This document shows, piece by piece, positions 27,935 through 37,268 of a stretch of 58,206 bases of DNA. The position numbers were made by a program, and so were the translations under genes. This stretch comes from Carboxylicivirga fragile (GTDB taxonomy: Bacteria; Bacteroidota; Bacteroidia; Bacteroidales; Marinilabiliaceae). Within the stretch, counting starts at the first letter, position 1, and every line of letters starts with the position of its first letter. Under the pieces are notes generated by a model. That model was not told the DNA's origin, ran no database searches, and saw nothing but the letters and a program-made list of their open reading frames with translations. The stretch spans positions 1 to 58,206 of the forward strand of contig JAFMVD010000037.1 in NCBI GenBank assembly GCA_025499625.1. The letters are read 5' to 3'.

Positions 27935-30073
27935 CTACTTCAAAAAGTCATCGAAATAGCGAGTCACCTTTTCCATTAAATGAACACGATCTCTACCTCT
28001 TACATTATGCTCGTGACGAGGATACATAAAATAATCCAATTGAACACCCTTCTTTACACACTCTCGCACGTACGATAGACTGTGTTGCCACACCACTACA
28101 GGATCAATCGCACCATGAATAAGCATTAATCGTCCTTCTAGATTTTCAACTGTTTCTTTCAGGTTTGCATTGGCATATCCCTCCGGGTTCTCCTCTGGTG
28201 TATCCATGTAACGCTCGCCATACATTATCTCGTAATAACTCCAATCAATCACTGGTCCACCAGCTACTCCAACTTTAAATACATCTGCATGCTTAGTCAT
28301 CATTGAAATGGTCATGAAACCACCATAGCTCCATCCGTGAACTCCAATTTTATCGGCATCTACATATGGTAAGGATTTCAGATATTCAATGCCTTGCATT
28401 TGATCTTCAACCTCAAGCACTCCTAATTGACGATGTATGGCTTGTTCAAAATCTTTACCTCGATGCTGCGTTCCTCTGTTATCCAAAGTAAAGGCAATGT
28501 AACCCTTCTGGGCCATATACAATTGCCATCCTCTTGCTCCTCCCATCCAACGATTTTGCACCATCTGCGAATGTGGACCACCATAGACATAAACAATTAC
28601 AGGATACTTTTTACCCGCGTCAAAATTTGGAGGCAAAACAATTCTTCCGTGTAAATCTGTTGTACCATCTTTTGTTTTAAGATCAATCAATTTCACTTCA
28701 CCTACTTCAATATCCTTATATGGATTCTCACTCACATTAAGCGTTTCAATCAATTTACCCGTGGTACTTAAAAGATTAGTTTTTGATGGAACTTTTAATG
28801 AAGAAAATCGGGTTAAAGCATATTTTCCATCTGCGCTAATCTTAACACGATGAACACCTGCCTCCTGAGTTATCTTTGTTAATTTACCAGAAGAGACACT
28901 AACTTTATAGGCATGGCTCTCCAGAACGCCATCCTTTGTGGTCTGAACAAATAAGTTTTTGCCTTTTTTATCAAACCCATCTACATTAATAACTTCCCAA
29001 TCGCCTGATGTCAACTGCTTTTTTAGCTTTCCTTCAAGGTCGTACAAGTATAAGTGATTGTAACCACTTTTTACACTTTGCCAAATAAACAGATTAGTTG
29101 AACCTGGAATAAATAAAGCTGCATGTTGCGGCTCCACCCACTTTTCATCTTTCTCTTCAAACAAAGTCTTTACCAGTTCACCAGTTTGTGCATCATATTT
29201 ATTCAAATGCATGTGGTTTTGTTCGCGGTTTAATTCCGCAATAAGCAGATACTTTCCATCAGGTGTCCACGTAACATTCGTAAAGAAACGATCCTTTGGT
29301 TCGCCAGTTTTGAGATAAACTGTTTGCTTTGAAGCCACATTATATACACCAACTGTAACATGGTGACTAGCCATACCAGCCATTGGGTATTTAATATTTT
29401 CCAATTTAGCCACGCGCTCATCAACATTAACCAAGGGATAATCGCTCACCATCGACTCATCTTTTCGATAAAAGGCTAATTGGTCTTCATTTGGCGACCA
29501 AAATGTTCCTTTATGAATTCCAAACTCATTACGGTGTACCGTCGTTCCAAAAACAATATTGGAATCTTCTGAACTTGCAACTTCAAGTTCTTCACCTTTC
29601 TCATTTTGGATATATAAATCATTCTCTTTGGTATAAGCAAGCATAGAATAATCATTAAGCCAATCGCTATTGGCAGCTCCAACTGGCGTTTCAATAACTT
29701 TTAAGCTTGACAGTTTAATGTCAATCAGGAAAATATTTTTTCGAGCATTAATAACCACATTATTTTCCGATTGCCATTTTAAACGGGGCATACGCTTCAA
29801 CTCATCCTGGCCATTTTCCTTCATAAGCTTATTCAACCAAGCTAAATCAAACAATAACTCTTGTTTTTCACTACCAATGGTTTGAACAATAACTGAATCC
29901 TGTCGTTGAAAAACCAATTGATTGGCTTCTCCTCTAAACTCCACATTATAAGGCCATAAATAATACTTTGCAAAGCTTTTACCACCTGGAATAACATCGT
30001 CTAATTTCAATTGAGCATTAATGATTAAAGCTACAAACATCAATAAACTCAAAGTTGATACAAATCGTCTCAT
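27935..30073 (-). CDS. Dipeptidyl-peptidase IV (S9 family)
   Basis: A 712-residue exported serine protease with a signal peptide (MRRFVSTLSLLMFVALIINA). The N-terminal two thirds form an eight-bladed beta-propeller, with HRNEFGIHKGTFWSPNEDQL as the DPP-IV N-domain landmark and the Glu that binds the substrate amino terminus. The C-terminal alpha/beta hydrolase carries GWSYGG (Ser about 582), HGAIDPVV (Asp about 657) and HEHN (His about 689). It removes dipeptides, typically X-Pro, from peptides in the periplasm. It is monocistronic. Confidence 0.93.
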   Translation of the reverse strand: MRRFVSTLSLLMFVALIINAQLKLDDVIPGGKSFAKYYLWPYNVEFRGEANQLVFQRQDSVIVQTIGSEKQELLFDLAWLNKLMKENGQDELKRMPRLKWQSENNVVINARKNIFLIDIKLSSLKVIETPVGAANSDWLNDYSMLAYTKENDLYIQNEKGEELEVASSEDSNIVFGTTVHRNEFGIHKGTFWSPNEDQLAFYRKDESMVSDYPLVNVDERVAKLENIKYPMAGMASHHVTVGVYNVASKQTVYLKTGEPKDRFFTNVTWTPDGKYLLIAELNREQNHMHLNKYDAQTGELVKTLFEEKDEKWVEPQHAALFIPGSTNLFIWQSVKSGYNHLYLYDLEGKLKKQLTSGDWEVINVDGFDKKGKNLFVQTTKDGVLESHAYKVSVSSGKLTKITQEAGVHRVKISADGKYALTRFSSLKVPSKTNLLSTTGKLIETLNVSENPYKDIEVGEVKLIDLKTKDGTTDLHGRIVLPPNFDAGKKYPVIVYVYGGPHSQMVQNRWMGGARGWQLYMAQKGYIAFTLDNRGTQHRGKDFEQAIHRQLGVLEVEDQMQGIEYLKSLPYVDADKIGVHGWSYGGFMTISMMTKHADVFKVGVAGGPVIDWSYYEIMYGERYMDTPEENPEGYANANLKETVENLEGRLMLIHGAIDPVVVWQHSLSYVRECVKKGVQLDYFMYPRHEHNVRGRDRVHLMEKVTRYFDDFLK

Positions 30074-30358
30074 ATACTACTTTTAACTATTACTAATCAA
30101 GAATGCATAGTTGGTAAAAATATAGCAATTATACAATGAGAAATCTCTGCATTGGCCGTAATAAATAGATTACTTAAACGTTAGATAGAAATACTTATGC
30201 CGAAATAGGAATGAGTGCGACCTGAAATATTAAACATTTAATCATTTTTTTATGATTAGAAACTGTATATTTAATAAGTTTTAAATATCTTTCTGAAAAT
30301 TTTCCAGACGATAAAGGTTACTGGAATCAAATAACAGATCGAAAAAAACTCATATAAA

Positions 30359-30784
30359 ATGAAAAGAAGCCTAACAATACTCTTTTTACTGATTCTTATT
30401 CTGATTACGCCTGCAAGGTTGAATTCTCAAGAAGACACCTTGTTCAATACATGTTTAGAGCAGTTAAAATCTCCATTCATAGCAAGCGGTCAGCCTTTCA
30501 AAGCATTCTTAACAGGAACTGAAGTTGCCGAGTTTCACACAACCTTCTTCAAAGGTGGACTATATCGAATTGTAACAAGCAGTCATGAAAATAACAATGT
30601 TATCTTCTCAATTTATGACAAGGATCGTAACCTGCTTTTTAGTAACAGCGATTACGATGCGGCAAGTTATTGGGATTTTAAAATCGAAGGTTCTATTGAG
30701 TGTATCGTAGAAGCTAAGTTAAACGAAGAAGTATCAACATCGGGTATTGCATTAATGATGATAGGATTCAGAAGTGTAGAATAG
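30359..30784 (+). CDS. Secreted hypothetical protein, paralogue of the gene at 8965
   Basis: A 141-residue protein with a signal peptide (MKRSLTILFLLILILITPAR, cleavage near LNSQ). It shares with the 148-residue protein at 8965-9411 the segments TTFFKGGLYRI, NLLFSN, YWDFKIEGS and SGIALMMIGF in the same order and spacing, so both belong to one secreted beta-rich family. Function is unknown. Here it is followed by the ABC transporter gene after 84 bases with a hairpin between, whereas the paralogue follows a lipoprotein gene. Confidence 0.75.
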   Translation: MKRSLTILFLLILILITPARLNSQEDTLFNTCLEQLKSPFIASGQPFKAFLTGTEVAEFHTTFFKGGLYRIVTSSHENNNVIFSIYDKDRNLLFSNSDYDAASYWDFKIEGSIECIVEAKLNEEVSTSGIALMMIGFRSVE

Positions 30785-30814
30785 AATTGCAGTAATCTAC
30801 TTTTAAAAAAACCA

Positions 30815-30848
30815 AAGCTCCTTTCTGATTATTCAGCTAAAGGAGCTT
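30815..30848. terminator. Hairpin between the secreted protein and ABC transporter genes
   Basis: AAGCTCCTTT and AAAGGAGCTT form a perfect 10-bp stem. On plus the following T tract is poor (ATTG), while on minus it is better. It probably only attenuates read-through into the ABC transporter gene. Confidence 0.6.
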
Positions 30849-30868
30849 ATTGATAAAAGGCTAGCTAA

Positions 30869-33800
30869 ATGAGTGAAGAGATATTAAAAGCCCTCATACA
30901 ACTATTTGCTCTGGTTGCCTTTCCACGTACCGAAACACAATCTCGACGATTCATAGTCAAATCTTTTCTTAGTCAGCAACTCAACAAACAGCTCATTGAA
31001 GAGTATCTTGAACTTTTCGATCAATTGCATGAAGAGCACGAAAGCAAATTAAAAGCTAAAGGCAAATTTAATAAACGTCATGCTGCCAGTGCTGTTAAGG
31101 TGTTAAAAATTGCCACCGAAATTAATGAGGCCCTTACCTATTATCAAAAACTAATTGTTCTTATTCAACTTATTGAATTCCTCAATATTGATATTGGAAT
31201 GAGTGAATTTGAGCGCGAATTTGTTGAAACAGTAGCGCAAACTTTCAATCTTCCTGAGGAAGAATATGAATCTATCATACAATTTATTGTTAGTTCGTTT
31301 GAAGAAACCATTGATTCATCAAACGTGCTTGTGGTTAATGATGATTACCACAAACCCAGTAACGGGAACAGGCATTTATTCTGGGACAACTTAAACGGTG
31401 AATTACGAATCCTTCATATTCATTCGGTTAGTCTTTTTATTTTTAAGTTTCAAGGCCATGTTGATCTAACAATAAATGGGCAGCTAGTCACCGATGAGCG
31501 CATACAAATACTAAGACCAGGTAGTTCATTAAGGAATAAAAGAATTGAACCAATATTCTACAGTGATGTTTTTGGTCAGTTTAATAAGGATAGCATTAGT
31601 GCTCCCATTGAATTTGAGAGTAAGGATGTAGAGTACCACTTTAACAAAAAAGCCATTGGCCTTCGCAAAACTAACTTTAGCTCTCACTCGGGCAAATTAG
31701 TTGGTATAATGGGCGGTAGCGGTGCTGGTAAAAGCACTTTGGTAAATGTACTAAGTGGTATAGCAACTCCTACTAAGGGGCAGGTTCTCATCAATAACAT
31801 TGACATCCACCAGGACAAGGAAAAGGTTGAAGGTTTAATCGGATATGTTGCTCAGGATGATCTCTTAATTGAGGATTTAACCGTTTTTCAGAACCTGTAT
31901 TACAATGCTAAACTTTGCTTTGATAACTTACCCGAATTTCAGATTCGACGAAAAGTATTAAAGCTGCTAAGAGCACTTGGGCTTTACGAGATAAGGTACA
32001 TGAAAGTAGGCAGTCCACTTAACAAGAAGATTAGTGGTGGACAAAGAAAGCGTCTGAACATCGCACTTGAGCTAATACGCGAACCAGCCATTCTGTTTTT
32101 GGATGAACCAACTTCCGGCTTATCATCTCGCGATTCGGATAATATTATCGATCTGCTGAAAGAACTTTCGATTAAAGGAAAGCTTGTGTTCGTGGTAATT
32201 CATCAACCATCATCCGACATTTTTAAAATGTTTAACCAATTATTGGTTCTTGATACCGGTGGTTATCTTATTTACGATGGCGATCCGGTTGAAAGCCTCA
32301 ATTATTTCAAAGCTTGTATCAACCATGTTAATAGAGACGAAAGCGAGTGCCCAACCTGCGGTAATGTAAATGCCGAGCAAATTCTGAACATTGTTAATTC
32401 GCAGGTGCTAGATGAATATGGTAATTTCACGAGTACGCGCCGCATCGAACCTAACGAGTGGTTTAATCTTTACCACGAAGGAAACGAATTAAAAGAACTT
32501 GAGTCTGATAAAAAAGAAAGAAAACTACCTAAGATCAGCTTCAAGATACCGAAACGCCTGAAGCAGTTAGGCATTTTTCTTAAACGTGATATTGCTGCTA
32601 AGTTAGCCAATAAACAATACCTGCTAATAAACCTACTTGAAACACCAGTATTAGCCTTAATACTGGCATCTATCATCAAGTATTACAATGTTGACAGTGC
32701 CAACACAACTGGCTACACCTTTGCCAACAATCCGAATATTACGGTGTACATTATCATGTCCATCATCATTGCTATTTTTGTTGGACTAACGGTAAGTGCG
32801 GAGGAAATAATAAACGACAGAAAGATTCTGAAACGTGAATCATTTTTAAACCTGAGCCGCTTAAGTTACCTCTTCTCAAAACTACTTATTTTGGGCGGAC
32901 TATCGGCCATTCAATCCTTCTGCTTTGTTATCATTGGCAACAGCATTATTGAGCTAAGCGGTATGTTTATGGAATTTTGGGTAATGCTTTTCAGTGCATC
33001 TGTATTTGCCAATATCCTTGGGCTTAATATATCAGATACATTCAAAAAAACAGTTAACATTTATATCATCATACCATTTCTGATTATTCCACAATTAATT
33101 TTAAGTGGAGTTTTCATTAGTTACGACCGTTTAAATCCAAATATTTCAACACCTGAAAAGATACCTTGGTATGGTGAAATGATTACGGCAAGATGGGCAT
33201 TTGAAGCCTTAGCTGTCAATCAGTTTGTAAATAATGATTACGAAAAGGATTTTTACACCTACGATAAATTAAAGAGCCAGGCAAGCTATCGAAAAGAATA
33301 TTGGTTGCCTGCGCTACAAAACCATTTAGCAAAACTAGAACGGAAGCTTAAAAATGATCCAATTCTGATCAATGAGCAAAAGGAAGAAATTCTATACTCT
33401 CTTCAACTCATTAACACGGAATTAAAGAAACACGCGCAAATGTATCCGAGCAGAGCCTCACGATTTGAGCTTCTGAGCTTTGAAACCTTAAACGATAGCA
33501 CTATCGCAAATACCAAAAGCTATTTCGACAAGCTAAAGGGTTTTTATCGTGAGTTATATAATAAAGCTGACAAGTTACAGGATATTAAAAAACATGAATG
33601 GAATAAAAGCAGCGCATTACGACAAGAGTTCATCGAATTGAAGAACCAGCATAACAATCTGGATCTTGAACGCTTCGTAAAAAACTCAAATTACTTTTTT
33701 GCCAATAAGATCATTGAATACAAAGGTGAATTATGGCAAAAAGTCGATCCTATTTTTCAGGATCCGGAACATGGCTTTATCAAAGCCCATTTTCTATCTC

Positions 33801-33973
33801 CTACCAAGAACATTGGCAACTATAAGCTAGGAACTTTCTGGGCCAACCTCATTGTAATTTGGGTACTAAACTCAGCCTTATTTGTCCTGCTATACAAAAG
33901 GGGACTACCTGGTTTATTCAATATTGGTAAGCGAATCAGGAATGGAATTAATAGAATGAGAGCTCAATCCTAA
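30869..33973 (+). CDS. ABCG-like ABC transporter with TerB-like N domain
   Basis: A 1034-residue fused transporter. Residues about 1-145 are helical and resemble TerB-like domains (KLIVLIQLIEFLNIDIGMSE). About 170-235 is a small beta domain, possibly FHA-like. The ATPase follows, with Walker A GGSGAGKS (282-289), signature SGGQRKR (389-395) and Walker B LFLDEPTSG; the QRKR signature is typical of ABCG/White transporters. The C-terminal ABC-2 membrane part has about six helices, split by a roughly 200-residue charged soluble insert (about 800-1000). The substrate is unknown. It has no accessory gene and converges with siaC. Confidence 0.85.
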   Translation: MSEEILKALIQLFALVAFPRTETQSRRFIVKSFLSQQLNKQLIEEYLELFDQLHEEHESKLKAKGKFNKRHAASAVKVLKIATEINEALTYYQKLIVLIQLIEFLNIDIGMSEFEREFVETVAQTFNLPEEEYESIIQFIVSSFEETIDSSNVLVVNDDYHKPSNGNRHLFWDNLNGELRILHIHSVSLFIFKFQGHVDLTINGQLVTDERIQILRPGSSLRNKRIEPIFYSDVFGQFNKDSISAPIEFESKDVEYHFNKKAIGLRKTNFSSHSGKLVGIMGGSGAGKSTLVNVLSGIATPTKGQVLINNIDIHQDKEKVEGLIGYVAQDDLLIEDLTVFQNLYYNAKLCFDNLPEFQIRRKVLKLLRALGLYEIRYMKVGSPLNKKISGGQRKRLNIALELIREPAILFLDEPTSGLSSRDSDNIIDLLKELSIKGKLVFVVIHQPSSDIFKMFNQLLVLDTGGYLIYDGDPVESLNYFKACINHVNRDESECPTCGNVNAEQILNIVNSQVLDEYGNFTSTRRIEPNEWFNLYHEGNELKELESDKKERKLPKISFKIPKRLKQLGIFLKRDIAAKLANKQYLLINLLETPVLALILASIIKYYNVDSANTTGYTFANNPNITVYIIMSIIIAIFVGLTVSAEEIINDRKILKRESFLNLSRLSYLFSKLLILGGLSAIQSFCFVIIGNSIIELSGMFMEFWVMLFSASVFANILGLNISDTFKKTVNIYIIIPFLIIPQLILSGVFISYDRLNPNISTPEKIPWYGEMITARWAFEALAVNQFVNNDYEKDFYTYDKLKSQASYRKEYWLPALQNHLAKLERKLKNDPILINEQKEEILYSLQLINTELKKHAQMYPSRASRFELLSFETLNDSTIANTKSYFDKLKGFYRELYNKADKLQDIKKHEWNKSSALRQEFIELKNQHNNLDLERFVKNSNYFFANKIIEYKGELWQKVDPIFQDPEHGFIKAHFLSPTKNIGNYKLGTFWANLIVIWVLNSALFVLLYKRGLPGLFNIGKRIRNGINRMRAQS

Positions 33974-34002
33974 AATTCACAAGCTATAATTTATGGCACA
34001 AA

Positions 34003-34040
34003 AAAGCTGATAAACACATAACAATGCATTTATCAGCTTT
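34003..34040. terminator. Bidirectional terminator between the ABC transporter and siaC genes
   Basis: AAAGCTGATAAA and TTTATCAGCTTT form a perfect 12-bp stem with A/T tails on both sides, between converging genes. Confidence 0.92.
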
Positions 34041-34066
34041 ATATTTTATTCAGAAAGAGAGAAGTA

Positions 34067-34447
34067 TTACTCCTCCATTTCGATCATCTTAAACGGAATA
34101 TTAATAATCGACTGGTAATCCTCTCCAGCTTCAAACATATCTTCATCATCCTCCTCATAATACCAATTGATTTCAACAGGATTACCTTTCTTATGAATCA
34201 ATTCAAGCCGCTTGAAAATATCAAGAATACACTTTGACGAACTCGTATTAAAATACTCCAATTGAATATTAACACCAGTTTCATCCGAAGGTTGATCTCC
34301 AAACTTCTCTAACCAATCAATAATAGGTTTATAAAACTCTACTGAATTCTCTGGAATCGAACGCCCTTTGATTTCAACTAAACCATTTTCACCATCTAAT
34401 CTTACGTATGGTGTTTTGGGTGTTCCTTCTCGTATAATTGTTTCCAT
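34067..34447 (-). CDS. SiaC-family regulatory phosphoprotein (DUF1987)
   Basis: A 126-residue DUF1987/SiaC protein. In Pseudomonas, SiaC is phosphorylated on a Thr by the kinase SiaB and, when unphosphorylated, activates the diguanylate cyclase SiaD. The segment FNTSSSKCILDIF, with its Thr and Ser cluster, is the conserved phospho-site region. RLDGENGLVEIKGRSIPEN is the family N terminus. It follows its kinase gene by 16 bases. No cyclase lies nearby, so its output here is unknown. Confidence 0.88.
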   Translation of the reverse strand: METIIREGTPKTPYVRLDGENGLVEIKGRSIPENSVEFYKPIIDWLEKFGDQPSDETGVNIQLEYFNTSSSKCILDIFKRLELIHKKGNPVEINWYYEEDDEDMFEAGEDYQSIINIPFKMIEMEE

Positions 34448-34463
34448 ATTGGCAATTAAACGT

Positions 34464-35012
34464 TTAACTAATATATGTATCTAATGAAAAGAAGATATAC
34501 TCCTCATCAAATTGATAAAAATAATACTCTAACTTATTTCCTGTTTTCCTAACAATATCTAACATTCCAAGTCCGCCACCACCTTTATCCGAGAACTCCT
34601 CGTTACTCATAATGTCGCGATACAACATACGTACCTCTTCATCTGACAGTGAATTAACTTGATCAATTCGGTCTTTAATGTAATTTAATTTTTCTTTTTT
34701 TACAAAATTACCTGTCGATATCCTATAGAATGTTCCATCTTTACTAAGAATGATGATACCGAAATTACTCTGCTGCTTAACCGGCGCTGTTAACGGCGGG
34801 TAATCAACATGGTGATACAAATTTTGCAAGCACTCCACAAAAACATTGTACACCTTTTTTCTCACCCTATTTTTTTCATTTTTAAGGTTAAGACTTTTTT
34901 CGATCGATGCCAATGCCTCAGTAATGAGCTCAGAAGTGATACTCCCGTTATACTCGAGTAGTACTTCGCCCTGCTTTTTCTCTGAATACCAAGTTTTTAA
35001 TTCGAACCCCAT
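34464..35012 (-). CDS. SiaB-family GHKL protein kinase
   Basis: A 182-residue stand-alone GHKL ATPase-fold kinase of the SiaB group (DUF6272). VECLQNLYHHV is the N-box that binds ATP and Mg, and GGGGLGMLDIVRKTG is the glycine-rich G-box; there is no His phospho-acceptor domain. It is expected to phosphorylate the SiaC protein encoded 16 bases downstream. CAAATATA at 35036-35043 is TATATTTG on minus, an exact -7 match 24 bases before the ATG. A partner SpoIIE-type phosphatase is not in the window. Confidence 0.87.
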   Translation of the reverse strand: MGFELKTWYSEKKQGEVLLEYNGSITSELITEALASIEKSLNLKNEKNRVRKKVYNVFVECLQNLYHHVDYPPLTAPVKQQSNFGIIILSKDGTFYRISTGNFVKKEKLNYIKDRIDQVNSLSDEEVRMLYRDIMSNEEFSDKGGGGLGMLDIVRKTGNKLEYYFYQFDEEYIFFSLDTYIS

Positions 35013-35170
35013 TCTTAATGGTCTATTACCGCTTACAAATATAAAAAAATTACCTAAACGATTGCGATGATCGCTAGTTTATAGTACTTACTTTTTATTT
35101 AAATATAAAGATACATCAATTTGATAAAGCCTTTTAATTGATTGACTAAGCCTCAATCACAATCCATCAG

Positions 35171-36097
35171 CTAAATCCCTGCTCCACCAGCAAAAAAGTT
35201 ATCACGCGGTTTGCCTTGTACAATCTTTGAGTATGGCGCAACATTATTGGTCACCCACACATTACCGCCAATCACAGAACTTTCACCAACAGTAATACGT
35301 CCTAGAATGGTGGCTTGTGCATAGATAATAACATTGGATTCAATGATTGGATGGCGCGGTACACCTTTAATTGGATTACCATCCTCATCCAATGGAAAAC
35401 TTTTAGCTCCTAAGGTCACTCCCTGGAATAATTTCACATTTGTTCCAATAATTGATGTGGCGCCAATTACCACTCCGGTACCATGATCAATAGCGAAAAA
35501 CTCACCAATAGTAGCTCTTGGATGAATATCAATACCTGTTTCAGAATGCGCCATCTCAGATATAATACGCGGAATCAATGGCACATCAATCTGCACGAGT
35601 GCATGCGCAATACGGTAGTTTGAAATAGCTCGAATGGCTGGATAACAAAAAATCACCTCACCTTTGCTCTTGGCTGCCGGATCGCCTAAATACGCTGCTT
35701 CCACATCAGTAGATAAAACACGGCGAATCTCAGGAAGCTGGCTTATAAATTCAGCTGCCATATTATGGGCTTGCTCTCTTACACCTGGCACATCCATTTC
35801 ATCAGGCTGGCTACATTCAAAGCATAAACCTGCAAATATCTGTTCAGAAAGTAAATCGTAAAGCTTTTCGGTATTTACTCCTATGTAATAACTGATACTA
35901 TCGGCACGAACTGAGCTATCACCAAAATAACCCGGAAAAATAATTTCACGAGCCAGATTCACAATCTCAGCCAAGGCATCGATGGATGGCATGCGATGAT
36001 CCTGGATGTGTTGATGACATACCGATTGGTATGATTGTTTTTGCGCCAATGCATCAATGGCAGCTTTTACCTTTGTTGCTGTTTTACTATTGGTCAT
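35171..36097 (-). CDS. Serine O-acetyltransferase
   Basis: A 308-residue serine acetyltransferase of the long EpsC-like type, forming O-acetylserine for cysteine synthesis. The N-terminal helical part includes DVEAAYLGDPAAKS and FCYPAIRAISNYRIAH. The C-terminal left-handed beta helix carries the hexapeptide repeats IGEFFAIDHGTGVVIG and GVTLGAK, with catalytic Asp-His in IDHG. The start overlaps the upstream kinase stop by 11 bases, pointing to translational coupling. No cysK is adjacent. Confidence 0.92.
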   Translation of the reverse strand: MTNSKTATKVKAAIDALAQKQSYQSVCHQHIQDHRMPSIDALAEIVNLAREIIFPGYFGDSSVRADSISYYIGVNTEKLYDLLSEQIFAGLCFECSQPDEMDVPGVREQAHNMAAEFISQLPEIRRVLSTDVEAAYLGDPAAKSKGEVIFCYPAIRAISNYRIAHALVQIDVPLIPRIISEMAHSETGIDIHPRATIGEFFAIDHGTGVVIGATSIIGTNVKLFQGVTLGAKSFPLDEDGNPIKGVPRHPIIESNVIIYAQATILGRITVGESSVIGGNVWVTNNVAPYSKIVQGKPRDNFFAGGAGI

Positions 36098-36620
36098 CTC
36101 TTAGGTTTATTGCTTGGTTAATATGGTTAATGGCACATTGAAATCGAGTCTCTGCTTCTCCCGACACAATGTTATATTTTTTATTATAACGTTCTAATTC
36201 CTTCTTATATAATACAAACAACTCCTGTCGCTTGTTTTCATGTTCTCTAACTCCATCGGCAACCCAAGGTAAATCAGGCTTGCACAATAAAAATAAATCA
36301 ACTTGCATTTGTTCTATGGCATCATCTAACCAAGTTGGATATTTATTAAAGATGTATGTAAACCATATTTTGGTAATGATCAAAGATGTATCAAAGAAGA
36401 GCCATTCTTTCTCACTCTTTATTGCATCTTCGTATTCCTTAACTTGAATACGAGCTATGTGCTCAACATCGGAATAAGTATAATCACGATTCAAATTTTC
36501 AACATAGGCGCGAGCATATTCAGGAATCCATAAGCCATCGTATTTTTGGCTCAATGCTTCAGATAACACGGACTTACCACTTGACTCTGGTCCGGTTAAT
36601 ATGATGACGTGCTTTTTCAA
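36087..36620 (-). CDS. NadR-like AAA ATPase/kinase
   Basis: A 177-residue P-loop protein matching the C-terminal ribosylnicotinamide kinase domain of NadR. Walker A is GPESSGKS (10-17); WIPEYARAYVE and LFFDTSLIITKIWF are the substrate-side segments. The NMN adenylyltransferase domain and DNA-binding domain of full NadR are absent. It starts with TTG, one base after the pnuC stop. With PnuC this suggests uptake and trapping of nicotinamide riboside, although PnuC relatives in Bacteroidota can also carry thiamine. Confidence 0.85.
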   Translation of the reverse strand: MKKHVIILTGPESSGKSVLSEALSQKYDGLWIPEYARAYVENLNRDYTYSDVEHIARIQVKEYEDAIKSEKEWLFFDTSLIITKIWFTYIFNKYPTWLDDAIEQMQVDLFLLCKPDLPWVADGVREHENKRQELFVLYKKELERYNKKYNIVSGEAETRFQCAINHINQAINLRDDQ

Positions 36621-36621
36621 T

Positions 36622-37227
36622 CTATTCGGCTTTTTGCTTTATACGCTTCCATTCGAAATAACCAACAAAGGCACCTATGGTATAAACCACAAATAAGCCG
36701 CTGTAAAAATACAAGCCCTTATATAAATACATTGCCATGGAAATAACATCAATAACGATCCAAAAGATCCAGTGATGAATGTACTTACGCGCTAACATCC
36801 AGGTAGCAACAATAGATGCAGCTGTTGTAAAGGCATCCAAATAAGGCATATCAGAACTTGCAATATCAACCATTGCAGGTATATACAAAAGAGCACTTAA
36901 CAAGGCAGCATAAATAGCTACACCAACTAAAATTAGCTTAATAAATAAACGTTGACTGAGGTCTTTTATGGGCACGTTCTTCTTTTGATCTGACGAACGT
37001 GCGCTTAACCAATACCACCAGCCATAAGCACTAATAATAACATAATAGAACTGTAAACCCATGTCGGCATACAAGGCTGCTTGATAAAACACAATTAAGG
37101 AAACTGCCGAGGCAACAATACCCCAAGGCCAAAGCCATACTTTTTCGCGAATGGAATAAAACAAATAAATTAAGGAGGCTATGGTTCCCACAATCTCCAT
37201 TCCATTCCTGATAATAAAATCAATCAT
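36622..37227 (-). CDS. pnuC: PnuC-family vitamin transporter
   Basis: A 201-residue integral membrane protein with about seven hydrophobic segments. WPWGIVASAVSLIVFYQAALYADMGLQFYY and YGWWYW are PnuC landmarks, and HHWIFWIVIDVISMAMYLYKG carries the conserved substrate-site residues. PnuC proteins are facilitators that depend on a cytoplasmic kinase to trap the substrate; the NadR-like kinase gene starts one base after this stop. It follows the S41 protease gene by 41 bases, so both may share a transcript. Confidence 0.92.
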   Translation of the reverse strand: MIDFIIRNGMEIVGTIASLIYLFYSIREKVWLWPWGIVASAVSLIVFYQAALYADMGLQFYYVIISAYGWWYWLSARSSDQKKNVPIKDLSQRLFIKLILVGVAIYAALLSALLYIPAMVDIASSDMPYLDAFTTAASIVATWMLARKYIHHWIFWIVIDVISMAMYLYKGLYFYSGLFVVYTIGAFVGYFEWKRIKQKAE

Positions 37228-37268
37228 TTGGTGCTTATCTGAGATCTTAAATCAATTAACTAAGTTTT

